Shown here: positions 39,690-52,090 of the stretch, in pieces
Numbering within the stretch: the stretch's first letter is position 1
Layout of the letters: each line of letters begins with the position of its first letter
Source of the DNA: Albula goreensis
Taxonomy: Eukaryota; Chordata; Actinopteri; Albuliformes; Albulidae
Length of the DNA stretch: 64,000 bases
Direction of reading: 5' to 3'
Assembly (NCBI GenBank): GCA_022829145.1
Contig: CM040764.1
Span: 2,131,552-2,195,551, forward strand
The notes under the pieces: model-generated
Databases searched by the model: none
What the model was told of the DNA's origin: nothing
The model's input: the letters and a program-made list of their open reading frames with translations, nothing else
Translations under genes and position numbers: made by a program

Positions 39690-41980
39690 AAGCGAGTTTT
39701 ATCGTAGCTTTGTAATTAAAGTGAAAAATAGGAGCTTAAAAAAACGTTTTCCCCGGCTTGGCGCACCTGCACTGGGGAGCTGGTTCTTCCCTCCCCGATA
39801 CTGATCAGATTCTTCAGCGAGCATTTGTCCGCTCCTCACATCTCTCCCCTCTGCTGCCTCGCTTAGAAAAATGTGAGAGGAACAACAAGCCGACAGCGCA
39901 AGTTCAAAGACTGCGCTAGGCCGTATCTCACACATTAAAAGAACGGCCACGGTTAATTTTTTTTTAAAAGATGTAAATAGTAGAATTAGGAATTGGACCG
40001 AACGCGCCTCTTCCGTTACCTTCAAATCCCACTGCGCGGGACACCTCACCGCCACTGACTCATAACTTCTGGCCCGACAGCGCAGTGCACAGTGCCAGTT
40101 GAGTAATTAACAGCTATTGGTTTTTATCAGTTCACGGTTTTCTAACGGTTTTCACACCATGAGGTGAAGGGCCGTCGGGACGGGACTTTTTTTCTGGCAT
40201 TCCTCATCGCCCATCCCAATCACCTACACTGCCTTTTAAATGGCTGTGCTTTAAATGGCTTTCAGCCTCAGTTTCATACTACGCCATTTTACGTTGCCAC
40301 TGTTGCTACAGTAACACTCACTGCTTCTTCAAAAGGAAAAACCTCAGGCCAGGTTGTAACCTCACCCGAACAGGGAGAGGTGTAATTGCATGGGCCTCAC
40401 TGCACAGTATCTGTTCTCCAGTGCAAGGAATGCACAGCACAACTGGGCTGCAGAATGAAGAGCTGCAGCGGTAGGCTATGTGCCAGTCTGAAGTCTCTCA
40501 GAGGGGGAGAGACGGAGAGGACAACGCTAGTGATGGAACAGCCTTATAAATATGATTTGTCATTCCAAATGTAAAACCCAGGTTAAAAAAAAAAAAAAAA
40601 AAAAACTTTTCAATTTTCGTTTCACATGGAATTTTTCCACTAGACCTGGGATAAATCTCCCAGGTCCCACTTGTTACGGTTTAATTTTCGCTAAATTGTG
40701 TTACAGTGAGAGTTCAACATGCATACACCTGTGGATGCACTATAACTGTCAGCCAGCTTAAGGTAATCGGGCCTTATGACCGCAGCTAAAATCCATGCTA
40801 ACCAAATACAACTTCTTTATTCTTCAAAGAACACGATTGTGGAGGTTTGTGTTTCAGCTCCACATTCTTAGAATGAAAACTTCTTTGTCCATCATCATTG
40901 AAGCTCAAAGCGTTCTGATTTTTTTGGCTCATCATAAATATTTACAAAGGGGTGCTGTTGAAGAAAGAGCATCCATATCAGACAGAAACACGGTACCAGA
41001 ATTTTCTGTCATCAACTGCAACTGCAGATAAGACTGACTCTCAAACAGTCCGGTCCCATGCATTCTGTTGTTGTTTTCCTAACCACGGTTACGGCCCCTG
41101 AATCATAACAAGCTGTTTATTGTTCTTAATTAGACACTTTTGATGTCTTGTGAAATTATTTACCCTCTTAAGCCGTATTGTGTCAGGCTCAGCTAGGCAT
41201 GCCGTGAAGACGAAACGCCCCATTTTCACACCACTGGACTTCAATCGGTCAGATTACAAACGCTTTCGTTTCCTTAACTACGTATATGGCATGCGATTCC
41301 TCTGCAGGAAGGAGAGGTTACATTAGGTAGTTTATTATACACCGTCGGGGGGAATCTGTGGGGTCCTAACTGATGAGCGTTCGGACACCTGGCCACAGAA
41401 ACTAAACCGTTTTCTAGGCGATGGAGATTCCAAAGACGAGGCGGATGACAATACTATGTTCTGTTTAAAAAGTTGAAGGGTAAAATGCGAACGTATGCTT
41501 TCAACAGCTTTAATTGGTTGAGAGATTGGCTGTAAAGAAAACAAGCAAACACAAAGGATCCCCCAGGAATGAGGATGAGAGTCAGTGGCCTAGAATAAGG
41601 GAGGATTGAGGATGGAGGGAATGAAGCAGCTGACCGTGGTCTGAGCAAAGAGACACATTATAGTAATTACACCAAGGAGGACGGATTTACACGAGCAGCT
41701 TCGTTTTATTCAATTTTACCCTTATGCAGTCAGGTACATCACCTGAGAACTTCATGCTCGTTTGCAGTGAGGACCGTTAATCAAAATGGACAGGGATTGT
41801 GACTGATTGTGATTGGAGGAATGCTATGTGAAGAGAGCCGGTTTTTGTGGGAATTTGACCGGAGCATGTCTACTCTTTTGGGAAAGTGAGGAGTGATCTC
41901 TAATGGCTTGAATCCTGCTAGTAGAATATTAGTGATGGGATCTGACAAGGGCCAGTGGTAAGAGGCTAATTCCTCTGTGT
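39690..41980. other. Intronic stretch with no recognised gene
   Basis: It holds an A21 run at about 40585-40605 and a perfect 9-bp hairpin at 40643-40666 (gacctggga / tcccaggtc with loop taaatc). No coding homology is recognised. Confidence 0.6.
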
Positions 41981-41984
41981 CTGT

Positions 41985-42472
41985 GACCTGAAGAGGACCT
42001 GAGAGATATGATAAGGGACAGGTACTCAGCACTGAAAAGGACCTGAGAGCTGTGATAAGGGACAGATACTCAGCACTGAAGAGGACCTGAGAGCTGTAAT
42101 AAGGGACAGGTACTCAGTTCTGAAGAGGACCTGAGAGCTGTGATCAGGGACAGGTACACAGTACTGAAGAGGACCTGAGAGCTGTGATAAGGGACAGGTA
42201 CTCAACACTGAAAAGGACCTGAGAGCTGTGATAAGGGACAGGTACTCAGTACTGAAGAGGACCTGAGAGCAGTGATAAGGGACAGGTACTCAGCACTGAA
42301 GAGGACCTGAGAGCTGTGATAACAGACAGGTATTCAGTACTGAAGAGGACCTGAGAGCAGTGATAAGGCACAGGTACTCAGTACTGAAGAGGACCTGAGA
42401 GCAGTGAGAGGGCATAGGTACTCAGTACTGAAGAGGACCTGAGAGCAGTGAGAGGGCATAGGTACTCAGATT
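41985..42472 (+). repeat. 44-bp minisatellite, about 11 copies
   Basis: The unit gagagctgtgataagggaca, ggtactcagtactgaagagg, acct recurs with gagag at 42001, 42045 and 42089, a spacing of 44. Differences are mostly substitutions (ctgtg/cagtg, aaaagg/gaagagg). Confidence 0.95.
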
Positions 42473-45029
42473 GTTCTCGTGGTCTTCATTTCTTGGTGTG
42501 GATGTGGAATTCACCTCTGACGGTTCGAGTGTCTCAGAACTAAACAAACCAAACTTATTTGTGGAGCAATTTCAACAAACATTCCTCATAATGTGCTTTA
42601 CAGAACCAAAGGTGCTAGCCTATACCGTCAATAAAGTACGCCAAAGGGAACAGTAGCGAGTATGAACTCCTATGCTAAACAAGCTAGCTCAGGGTGTGAC
42701 ACTAATGGACAATACAGTCAAGTCAGTTACTTCCACATCATTCAGTCATTCAAAATCATACAGCTGCTGGACAGAACTACAGAAACACAGTGCGTATTTA
42801 CAGTGCTGACCAGCGTGGCCATAGCGAACACAGTTATGGAGTTAAAAAATGGGCCTTCAAGCCAGGAGCAGTGCAAGCATGAAGCCCAGAGCCCTCCACT
42901 GACTCTGTTATGACAGGGCTTCAAGGCTGAGAGTATTACAGCTGACAGTGAGGACAAAGCTGTGGAAAGAGGAAAAGTGAAAAAAGCCTTTCAAAACCAA
43001 CTTTCTCTCCCCCTCCCTGCATCCCTCCATCACTGAGTTCTAAGCCCTGTGGAACCTGCCTTTTCGAGGGGCAGGAGATATATATATATATGAAAGCATG
43101 GGCATGCGTTGTGTTGCATAAGGAGTGAATGTAACCTTTTTAAAGCGGTGCCATCGCCCTGAGCGCCTAGAGAGGAGTCAGATAGCTGCTGTAAGTTCAG
43201 GACAAAACCATGCATGTTTAATGTGTGTTTCCTTCCCCACACAAAAAAGACCCACCCTGCTCCTCTAAAAGCTCAAGCTTAATTAAACTTAATAACCTTC
43301 ACAAGGCACGTCTGAAGCGTGAGCCACTGAGCAATAATTTTCCGAGGTCTCAGGATTAGAATGTAATTTTCATTCAGAGCGCCAAACCGGGGTTTTTCGC
43401 TAGTGTCAATCTCCATTTTTTTTCTTACAAAAGAGTATCTACCGTGAGGAAAGAAGAGAAATGGTAAATCGATGGCCATGAAAAGAGGAAAAAAAAGGGC
43501 TGGCATTTGACAAAGAGGACGGTTCAATATCTCAATAAGAAAATAAATAAGCATTAGATTTGGCTGAGAAATTTACTGGGCTCCTCGTTGCGTTGTATTA
43601 GCAATGCATACAATGCAGAGCAAGACTTAAAAATTATATGATAAAGGTTAAGAAATGCTGACAACTCCTTCTGCTGACTTGAAATATTTGCTTAAACAAA
43701 TAATTAGGCTCCAATAATGAGTGGTGAAGCAATTGTTATTATGACTGCACTCTATTAGCAGAAGTTGCCCATGCATGCAGACGGCTAATTCAGATCGCAC
43801 CCGAAAAATTAATTTGACAATGTGTTTCTTTTCTTGAAAACACACTCGTGTCCTTGAAGACGTGCCTCGAAGCACATCACCGTGGGCACCAATCCCTCCG
43901 CAAAAGAAAGAGCCAAACACGTTGAATTATGATTTTTTAATGGGGCTTGTCTTTTGAGACACAACAGCGAGCCTTCAAACGGAACGCGGCGCTTTGATAC
44001 GATCCCAACCGTCGGGTTCGCGATTAAAGAACTTTCACATCTCCTGTGGCTGCGCCTCTTTGATTTCGAAAAATGAGTACAGACGTCTCACCTGCAAAAG
44101 CAATATTTGTCAACCATGAGCGTTGATATCTGGCTAATTACATGAAAGGAAAGGTAATGATGAAAAAAAAAAAAAGAGCTTGTTTTTTTAGCAGACAGGG
44201 GAACGCTCAGCCTGACGCAGAACAAAACGTGAGTGTTGGATCTCATCGCTGTCTCTGAGCTCCCTGTGGCCCTGCTGTTCCGTACAGTACGGAGGTGTGG
44301 ATCTGACACAGTGAGCGGTATAATACAGAACTGTGGGGCAGGACTAGGGGAGAATGTTTCTACAGCTGTGAAAAACCCACACCCCAGCCCACGGTGTAAT
44401 GCCTGCTGCTCATTGCCCTAATGCTCCCTCGGAGGTCATGGGTCAAAGGTCAGCCCTCCTACTCCCCCGTCACCACAACAGAGGTACGAGAGCCAAGGAT
44501 GCCTCACACAAACCAGATGGCGGGGCTCCTACGGTTCCCCCTCCATCCTCTGTACTTCATTATTCCGGGTCCATTTGGCAACAGCTGGTTCTGGTCTGAG
44601 CCTGTGTTGCCATGCCAGCTGTGGATATTCTGGATTCAGCCACACCCCGTCATGAATATTCAAAAGAGCTGACGAATCAGAGCGAAATGTCTCAGAGACA
44701 GAACTTTCAAATGTTTTGACTACAGAACTGACCATCTGGTGACCAAACACTCTGTTAACCTTGCAGCAATGAGCACAGACAGGCCACTATAGACACAAAT
44801 CACTGTAGGGCATTATCACAAAGAGGTTTCACTTTACGTAATTGATTTTTTAAAACAACCTGTTTGATTTTTCCCCCTTTTTCCCACCCAAAACACTTGT
44901 TAGCTTCCCACAGCAGCCCTTTTCCACCAACTCAAGAAGAGAATGTTACGGACACATGACGCCTTGACACAAAGCCTTTGCTTCTGTCCGCTCTGCAGAT
45001 GCACCAGCGATCACGCATTGCCTATACCA

Positions 45030-45290
45030 TCTGAGGGTGGTTGTATATTTGGTTCATTCACTCGCAGGCACCTAGCTGACCAGGAGTGGGCGCTAGAGAG
45101 CAATAAGACCGACAACTTCCACCAGTTTAACCCCAATCATTCCCTGGCAAAGTCTGGACCAACTGTTGCCTCGCAGCACATGCAGTTCGCTGTAACAGCC
45201 AATGGTGCGGCTGGGACTTGAACACCCAATCACAGGGCTCAAGCCTGCTTTCCAAACGAACGTCTTACTGCACGATCCACCCTGAAGCCA
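45030..45290 (-). repeat. tRNA-derived SINE (family A), best copy in the window
   Basis: On the minus strand the head reads GGTGGATCGTGCAGTAAGAC, with an A-box-like section, then a B-box-like GGGTGTTCAAGTCCC. The body continues through CAGCCGCACCATTGGC and ends near CCACTCCTGGTCAGCTAGGT. Related copies lie at 2085, 9050 and 50640. Confidence 0.65.
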
Positions 45291-45745
45291 CGGCACTGAT
45301 TAATCTAAAAAGAAATCCCCGTCTTTCACCAGAGAATCATGGGTATTCTTTTGTTCAATCACACATTGGCCTGCGTCTGCGAACGCTGTGGGCCATTTAT
45401 TGGTCCCAGTACTGCCCGCGCTCAGACCTTCAGTGTCACTCAGAGTTGTGACACAGACCTCTTTTACTGGCCAGGGATTAGAGGAGCCCGTGGGCTTCTG
45501 CCAGTTGGCTGTAAGATTTACTTTGCGCGAGTCTTTTTTTCATCCTTTCAATTTGTTAAAGTGGGTTGTGATGTAAGCAGTTTTTAAATGGACAACCGCT
45601 CTGCCAAGCCCTACAGAGTGGACTCAGAGATGGATACACACTGACCTCTCTTATAAAGAAAGCATTATATCTCAATACAGGCTAAAACATCATATTCTGA
45701 CTATTAGGGAAAATAATGTGCACCCCAGCAACTCTCACACTCTCA

Positions 45746-45785
45746 CCCACATGCACACACACACACACACACACACATACACACG
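45746..45785 (+). repeat. (CA)n microsatellite
   Basis: A CA dinucleotide run with a TACACACG ending. Confidence 0.9.
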
Positions 45786-46004
45786 CTTAGAATAGAAAAA
45801 CAATTGTGTATTCAATACAAGAGCCAAGGGAGGTTACTGCAGGCAGCCGAGTGCCCTGGTTCTCTCTGAAGACAAGCTTGTCTTTTGTCTTCTGTCTCAT
45901 GCTTTGACTTTGAAGACTGTGATAACTACACATCTGTGACTAGCTGCACTTTATTTTGGGAACCACAAAAAGGGGTGCATGTCAAACGAAGCAAATAGGG
46001 GGTA

Positions 46005-46226
46005 GGGGGTAGGGGGCGGCTGACAGACAGAAGAACCGAGAGAGAAAAAGAGAGACAGACAGACAGAGAGTGGGGGAAAGCTGACAGACAGACAGGAGAC
46101 ACAAAAGACAGACAGAGTGAGAGAGGTGGACAGACAGAAAAAATGACAGAGAGACTGTGAGAGAGACTGATGGATGCAGAGAAAGAGAATGTGAGACAGA
46201 CAGAAGACAGAGAGAGAGAGATGGAC

Positions 46227-46282
<56 letters not shown>

Positions 46283-46320
46283 AGAAAGGGAGAGAGCGAG
46301 AGAGAGAGAGGAGAAATGTC
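46005..46320 (+). repeat. Purine-rich (GA)n/(GACA)n tract with embedded (GT)n
   Basis: About 315 bases consist largely of gagaga and gacagaca runs, interrupted by (GT)n at about 46229-46260. The 124-codon minus-strand open frame over it (Ser/Leu/His-rich) is a simple-repeat artefact. Confidence 0.92.
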
Positions 46321-47854
46321 TGGCAGAAGTACAGCTCTGATCCCGCTGTCTATCATTGAAATGTAATGACCTCTCTGTTCTCCATCACAGCATGTTCTGT
46401 AAAAAAAAAAAAAAACCTCTAGTTCCTGAAAGAACTATCATCCTCAAAGGTCAGTCCGTTGGCAAGCGTCACAAAGACACTCTTGCAAAACTTACAAAAG
46501 CGCACCGGACCTCAGATTAAAAATGCGCGTCGCTCATTTTGCCAGGAGAAAGTCGGCCTGGCCTTGCGGCAGAAAATGAACACAACTGGGGTAACTGGAA
46601 CGCACGGGAGGTCTGTGCTGGGAATACCAAACGAGCCCGCTGTACTCCTGAGGGAGGGAGTACAAAGTAGCGAGTCTTCACGCTGGCCAGTCAAGTATTT
46701 GTTCGGAAAAAAAAATATCAAAAGGCAGGAGACAAACAGAACCCAGCTGGGACTGCGCGAGCTCGGTAAAGCGTCGCTGTAATAACAACCAATCAAGATA
46801 GAATAATGGTTGCAGGTGCAAACAGACCACTTAGATACCAGCGGAGATAATGTGATAGCCTGCCTTTCAACATTACATAAAAAAGAAAGAGATTTAATAT
46901 GCATCTGAACACAATCCACCGTCTTCACATGCGTACTCTAAATTGTTGGATGATGAACGCAATTAGCGGCGAGGCTGTACCTCGTATAACACTTAAAAAA
47001 ACTTTTCAAGGTTGGTTTTTACGCAGTTGTTCCATGAGAGATGACTGATAATCTATGCAACTCGCCCCCAGCTGTGCAAAAAAAGACAAGAATCATACAT
47101 TTAAGCACCGCAGTTTGCCGTGTGATTTTTTCAAAAGCGCACCAGGAATAATCACAATCGTTCTATTCAGCTACAAATATATCGTGACAGAAATGCAGAA
47201 TATATAATATTCGATGGATAGGTTATATATTTACGGACGGATCTACTTCGATCACACCGACATGGAACCCGTAAGTTGTGCGCACTCACTCTCCGCTGGG
47301 CGCAAAATGCGTCGTACTCTTGTCAAAGCTCGTCTTTACAAAATCGTATTAACATATGTTACTGTGCCTTTGATGATAACGATGGCAATGAGTGAACAAA
47401 ATACCTCATTGATCCTTGGACGTCCACTTGGATGAACCGTGGAATACAAATTATGGTGAGAGGAGAGAAAACAAACGAGAATTCCACAAACTCCATGGCA
47501 CAAAACAAGTCCAGTATCCTGAAACAGCTACGAGCCAGTACGCATTAGCTTCGTTAATCAGGGCTATACAGTTGCACATTGATTTTTTTGGCGTTCACGC
47601 CACCCTCAATCTTTTCCCATCTATTTCAAGAGTTTTAAACGTAGCTCTAAATATTTGCGGTCCGTTTATATAAAGTGTACTCAAACGTCACAAATACATC
47701 CAAAGCACAGTCTCAACAAAACATGTACAAGTGCAAAATTCATGGTCAAAGTTTTACCATCTTTATTGATAAAGGCACTAAAAATCCAACACATTTGATC
47801 CCGTGCCACATCCCAAAATAAAACACACAAAGATATTCGATTTGAACCGCTTAC

Positions 47855-48310
47855 CTGTATGCTCAACGGCTCTCCTTGCTCAATTATGCTAATAAATGGT
47901 ATTTCCAAAAAAGAAGCCATAAATTCCACTTGTACGAGCTCCTCGTGGGTCTGTGGGAACGCGAGCACCGCGGAGACACCCTGCACAACAATGGTCTGGC
48001 AGACGCACGTGAAGAGGGACTCCGGGTCTCCGTCCGGCGGTTCTCGTGCCAGCACTTCCAGGCTCAGGTTGTACGGTAGGTGGTTGCCCCCGGTTTGACC
48101 AATACCGGCGAGGGCGCGGTTCAAGGCAGCCTGCACCCTGGCCGGCCGGCGAGGAGGCAGTAGAGCGCCCAGGCGCACCGTGTGCCCAATCCGCGCAAGA
48201 ATGTGACAAGGTTGCGGGTGGAGATGCCCGGGATCGATGAAGGTGTGCAGAAAGACCTGGAAACCGAAGTAAAAGTATGTCCAGAAGAATCTCGAGAACG
48301 TTGAAGTCAT
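47855..48310 (-). CDS. grin3b: grin3b coding exon 1: start, leader and first part of the amino-terminal domain
   Basis: This exon encodes 152 residues of an NMDA-receptor GluN3 subunit, a plasma-membrane glycine-gated channel subunit. The start is the ATG at 48310-48308: it is the first Met after an in-frame TGA at 48323-48325, and has A at -3. Residues 1 to about 26 are an aromatic, hydrophobic stretch (FFWTYFYFGFQVFLHTFI) suitable as a signal peptide. Next comes the segment HPQPCHILARIGHTVRLGAL, which closely matches the start of the mature GRIN3B amino-terminal domain, then the LPYNLSLEVL region and the EIPFISIIEQGEPLSIQ region. The exon ends at CAG followed by the donor GTAAGC, in phase 0, which fits the AAC start of exon 2. 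The exon is CpG-rich. GRIN3A is the main alternative, but the N-terminal match favours GRIN3B. Confidence 0.88.
47930..48250. promoter_or_regulatory. CpG-rich block over exon 1
   Basis: CG dinucleotides are dense here (for example ccggccggcgaggaggc and accggcgagggcgcgg) in contrast to the CpG-poor intron on one side and intergenic DNA on the other. Vertebrate promoters and first exons often show this. Part of the density may come from GC-rich coding sequence. Confidence 0.5.
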
Positions 48311-48640
48311 CCTGTTTCGCTCTCAGTCGGAGTGAGGTGCCGTCAAATGAGAGCATTTCTCTCCCCCGTTTTCCTCTCTTCTCTTTCCGTAATTTCTTCT
48401 GGTTGACGACGAGATAAATGGTGTCATATGGGCTGAGTTATACTGCGAATGTGCGAATTATGGCTTTGGAAGGGAAGGAGGGAGCGTGAGGGAGTGAAGG
48501 CGGGGATCCTACTCGAGTGTCCTTCTCGGTTTGCGTCGGTGGAGCAGTCAAGAGTCTGTAAAACTGACAGCGGTTGCACTGCCGGGGTGTGGTGACCATA
48601 TGACCACGGCAACATTTCAATGAAGCAGCTTGTTTCACAC
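48311..48640 (-). promoter_or_regulatory. Presumed 5' UTR and promoter region of grin3b
   Basis: This lies directly upstream of the grin3b start codon. An in-frame TGA at 48323-48325 marks it as non-coding. It is polypurine-rich on the minus strand near the start (ggaaagagaagagaggaaaa). The neighbouring exon is CpG-rich, consistent with a CpG-type promoter. I see no convincing TATA box, and the transcription start and any 5' non-coding exon cannot be placed from sequence alone. Confidence 0.45.
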
Positions 48641-50600
48641 CGTCAACAGGTCCGTGTTAATTTATGTACATTTAAATTAGAATCGCTTTTTAAATATTAT
48701 TTTGTTGTGGGCTCCGCAACCACAACTTGTGCCCAAAGGAATAAGGACACACTTTGCCCAGACTGAATTACCGAACGAAATGGCAATATATTTCAGCACA
48801 AAAGTGCATATCAAAAATAAAGCTGTTCCTCCGAACAGACCTTATAGTTTTTCCTATTTCAACCTGAGGGATTTCTCTTACCACCTACGTTATTTTAATT
48901 TTCCAACCACATTAGTATTGCGTTGCATGATTTATATTATTGTATGCAAAATCCTGACTGTAAATTTATTCATTAGCATTTAGATAGCTGCCATGTGCAC
49001 GTCTTTCATGAGATATGATCTGATGCTTTAGATCACTTGTTCATAAATATAATACATACGAGCATGAGCTTGTAAAATGTTCAAAAAGGGTCAAAACTCG
49101 TTTAACAGTGTCAATTTCAATAGGATCTCAGAATTACTATCTGTATTGTATTTAACATTATACATTTTACCAAGGTAAAATACTGGAATTAATTGGCCTA
49201 TTATAAATTACCATGATTCCTATTCAGTCCCATATTTTATGAAAAAATCTTGTCTCTACAGGCTCTGTGGCTTGTGTAGACAGTACACTTTTTCTCCCAG
49301 ATGTTGAGAATCTTTTCCTGACCATGTTAGGTGCAAGGAGTGCCACAAATTGGTGTGTATTGGCCATTATGTCTCACCGAGAGGGAAGGGGGTCACCTGG
49401 CAGGGTGTACTCCAAACGATGCCACTATTGCTCGCGCTCCTCTGGTCGGTTGGTCACCTGCAGCACGGCCATGACTCTGGGCCAGAGTGAGCTCACCTGG
49501 TGGAACAAAGTGACAGTATGAGCTCCGGCAGCGCACGTTTCTGAGCGTGCTCCTGGACACACCTTCAGCCAAAACCGGTGGACCTGGAAGTTTTCTTCAG
49601 CAAGAATCGCGTAGAGACATTTCCAGACAGCCCTCATGCCATTTCTTCCATCTAAACATGTGTAAATCACCATGAACTCAAACTCCCATCATGCTCACTG
49701 TTCCTGGCATCCCTCCCCTCCCATTTCCAACTTTTCCATGTTTTACACCTCTCTGTTCCCCTCTTTCTTCATCACAGATGTCCACATAGGGCGTCAACAT
49801 TCCAACAAGACGTTTCAACTGCGCCCCTGGACTACATGCCCAGTAGTGAATGTGTCCACATCTCATATGTAATGTTCTTCCAGATTAATATGTTTTGTGT
49901 GGAAATTCATTGTACTGAGTCATGGAATGGGGGCTCATCTACAATTATGCATATAATATATGCATATATATATATATACACACACACATAGAAAAGTTAT
50001 GAAACAAGAAGCTGCCCTGTTAGTGTCTGGGAGAACCAGTCCATGCTGTGCAAGTTCTTGAATGGAAAGACACTTCTGAGAAACTTCATCACAGAATCAA
50101 CACTCCAGATACTCAACACTGCATTCTTAATACTCAACACTGTTACCGTACCACTGGAGAAAGACACCTTATAATTTGATGCCACCTCTTTGAGGTCATT
50201 AAGATTCATGACTAAAAGACAGTGCTGTGGATGTAGATGTCTTGTACTGCAATGCATTATCTAACTCATGGATTCAGTCCCGTCCTGAGTTGAAAAAAAA
50301 AAACAGCAGCTGATATCACGTATTTTGGAGGAGGGCTTGAGCATGTCTGAGATCCTCTGAATTGAGCCGAGGTGGAAGGAATTAGTACAGCTCGGGAATC
50401 CAAATGGGCATTACAAATTGGGGCAAAAAAAACATCAAATAGCTATGTACTGGGGGCATGTTTTCAAGCAGTGTCTATCGTGTGATTTGAAAAAAAGGAG
50501 TCTTGAACCACTGATCTAGGAACAGTGGAATGAACATGTTACGCCATTTAGCCATAAAAGATCTCTGCTCTTCTTTTAGTCAAATCTAAGTAGAAACTTT
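48640..50600. other. Upstream intergenic stretch without recognised gene
   Basis: AT-rich at 48640-49260, then mixed. Open frames at 49267-49521 and 49425-49673 (opposite strand) overlap and match nothing. A TA/CA simple run lies at 49955-49990. Confidence 0.6.
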
Positions 50601-50639
50601 GGCGATACAGGATGTTTCTTTGTCTAGACAGTTTTGCGA

Positions 50640-50870
50640 GGCTGAGTGCTTTGGCAGTGTCTGACCGGTCCATGAATCTCGGAGGCAGTTGGCTGGCCAG
50701 GAGAGCCCACTGGAGAGGGGAGAGCCTGAACGATGTACCCAGCTTAACCCCTACTCTTCCCCAGCCAGTCTGAGCCGGTGTGGGCCTAAGGAGGGTAATA
50801 GCATGGCCGGGACCTGAACAAGGACCTACAGCTGTACGACAGACTGCAGCTTTTACTCAATGAGCCTTCA
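50640..50870 (-). repeat. tRNA-derived SINE-like copy
   Basis: On the minus strand GGCTCATTGAGTAAAAGCTG is followed by GTAGGTCCTTGTTCAGGTCC, giving A-box-like and B-box-like spacing. The body ends near CCGGTCAGACACTGCC. It is related in plan to the copy at 45030, but diverged. Confidence 0.55.
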
Positions 50871-50950
50871 ATATTATTATTATTATTGTAATGGCGAGCT
50901 TAGTTGGGCCGAATGGCCTGTTCTCATCATAATATGTCCTTATGTATGAT
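50870..50950 (+). repeat. 3' end of a dispersed retroelement
   Basis: (ATT) repeats are followed by cttagttgggccgaatggcc, tgttctcatcataatatgtc, cttatgta. The gggccgaatggcctgttctc block followed by a ttatg-type tail is a familiar end of dispersed fish retroelements. Confidence 0.55.
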
Positions 50951-51879
50951 TATTATCGATTTGAATAGTATTTCCCATTGTAGCGTTTGCAATCGTAACA
51001 AAGTATCTTGCAAGGCTTATTATAACTAATGCTGACTTCACATGACGAATGTATTAGAGACAAGAGTCATTCTATGAAAACCATTAGCCCTTAGCCCCCA
51101 ATTCAGTTTGCCCGCATAATCTCTTGTGGTTGGTAATTATCAGACGGTATGAACACCTTCTGATATGGGATGGGGGGTGAAGGATAGTATGACTCAGTGT
51201 ATTTCAAACATACCAATTTTCTAGGGTCCTGTATAGATTAATTAATGCTAAAGTGCTTTTGCCCATTTTTCTCAACATGCCGTTAAGAACCTTAACTTGA
51301 GAGTCCAGAGCAAGGCTGCTTATTTCATAATCAGCCCGGCTAGGGAGGCCGAAACGAGGTCAGACACTTTAAACACAATGGAACGCATTACCATCTAATA
51401 CAATCTTGAACTTGGACGTCTTCCTGTTGTGGTGTACTTCGTGTCACTTCCATGCTGTAGTTTCGCATGAATATGAATGAATATTGATCGGTTCAGTCCT
51501 AGCGATGCAGATCTGCACCGTGGTACAGGTTTTCACTTTCGAGCTGAGAGATAGTCCACGTCTCCTGTCAGAGTACCTGCCAGCCGACTGCCTGTACATC
51601 TGGTCACTTTCTTCTAGCGTCCACATCCCTGAGAGACATCCATTCTGAAGAGGTCACTTTGCACAGTAGAGACCCATCTGCTGACAGTTTATGAGAAACC
51701 ACAGAATTAAACAAACGGTGTCAAATTCCGTTTGAGTTCTTTTAAAGACAGTCTCTCCAGCATACGGCTAATAAGGACCCATTTATGACATTTAAAACTG
51801 CTCTTAGATGTAAATTCTTTAAAGAAAAAACCCTCGCTAAGACTTTTCCGATGGTTAAAAACCGTTCAACAAATTAAAT

Positions 51880-52090
51880 TAAACTGTATTGGTTTATCAC
51901 TGTTTACAACACATATTGTCGCGAAGCGGCTTTGCTCAGATCCTGGGCCTGAGCACCCTCAGAGGAAGCCTAGGGCAACAGTGGCGAGGAAAGACTTCCT
52001 GACTAAAAGTGAGAAACCTTAAGCAGAGCCCAGCTGAGAGGGGGAGCCCATCTGTTTCTGGCTGGTAGCAGACAGTCAGTGAAGTTAACG
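51880..52090 (+). repeat. Teleost dispersed repeat, unclassified
   Basis: The series gcaacagtggcgaggaaaga, cttcctgac, then gagaaaccttaagcagagcc, cagctgagagggggagccca, tctg is a familiar dispersed block in fish genomes. I cannot assign its parent element from this copy. Confidence 0.55.

Larger units (their letters stand above)
42480..47850. other. Distal part of intron 1, mostly featureless, with SINE and purine-rich tract
   Basis: It contains a (TA) run at 43078-43091, a SINE at 45030-45290, a (CA) run at 45746-45785 and a purine-rich tract at 46005-46320. The block 43640-43900 is of balanced composition with homeodomain-type TAATTA motifs and may be conserved non-coding DNA. No open frame here has recognisable homology. 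Confidence 0.55.
8135..47854 (-). other. grin3b intron 1, about 39.7 kb
   Basis: The donor GTAAGC lies at 47854-47849 and the acceptor CTCCTGCAG ends at 8135. The flanking exons join in phase 0 and give contiguous GluN3 homology (SIQ/NRFHLQ), so no missing exon is needed. The intron contains the transposon relics and arrays listed individually. I find no other gene of either strand inside it. All long open frames within it are either repeats or transposase remnants. Confidence 0.85.

Noticed and set aside
41985-42472. CRISPR-like array with 44-bp period
   Set aside because: The whole unit is repeated with no unique spacer, so it is a minisatellite.
46005-46356. Ser/Leu/His-rich 124-codon frame
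   Set aside because: It is a translation of GA/GT simple repeats.
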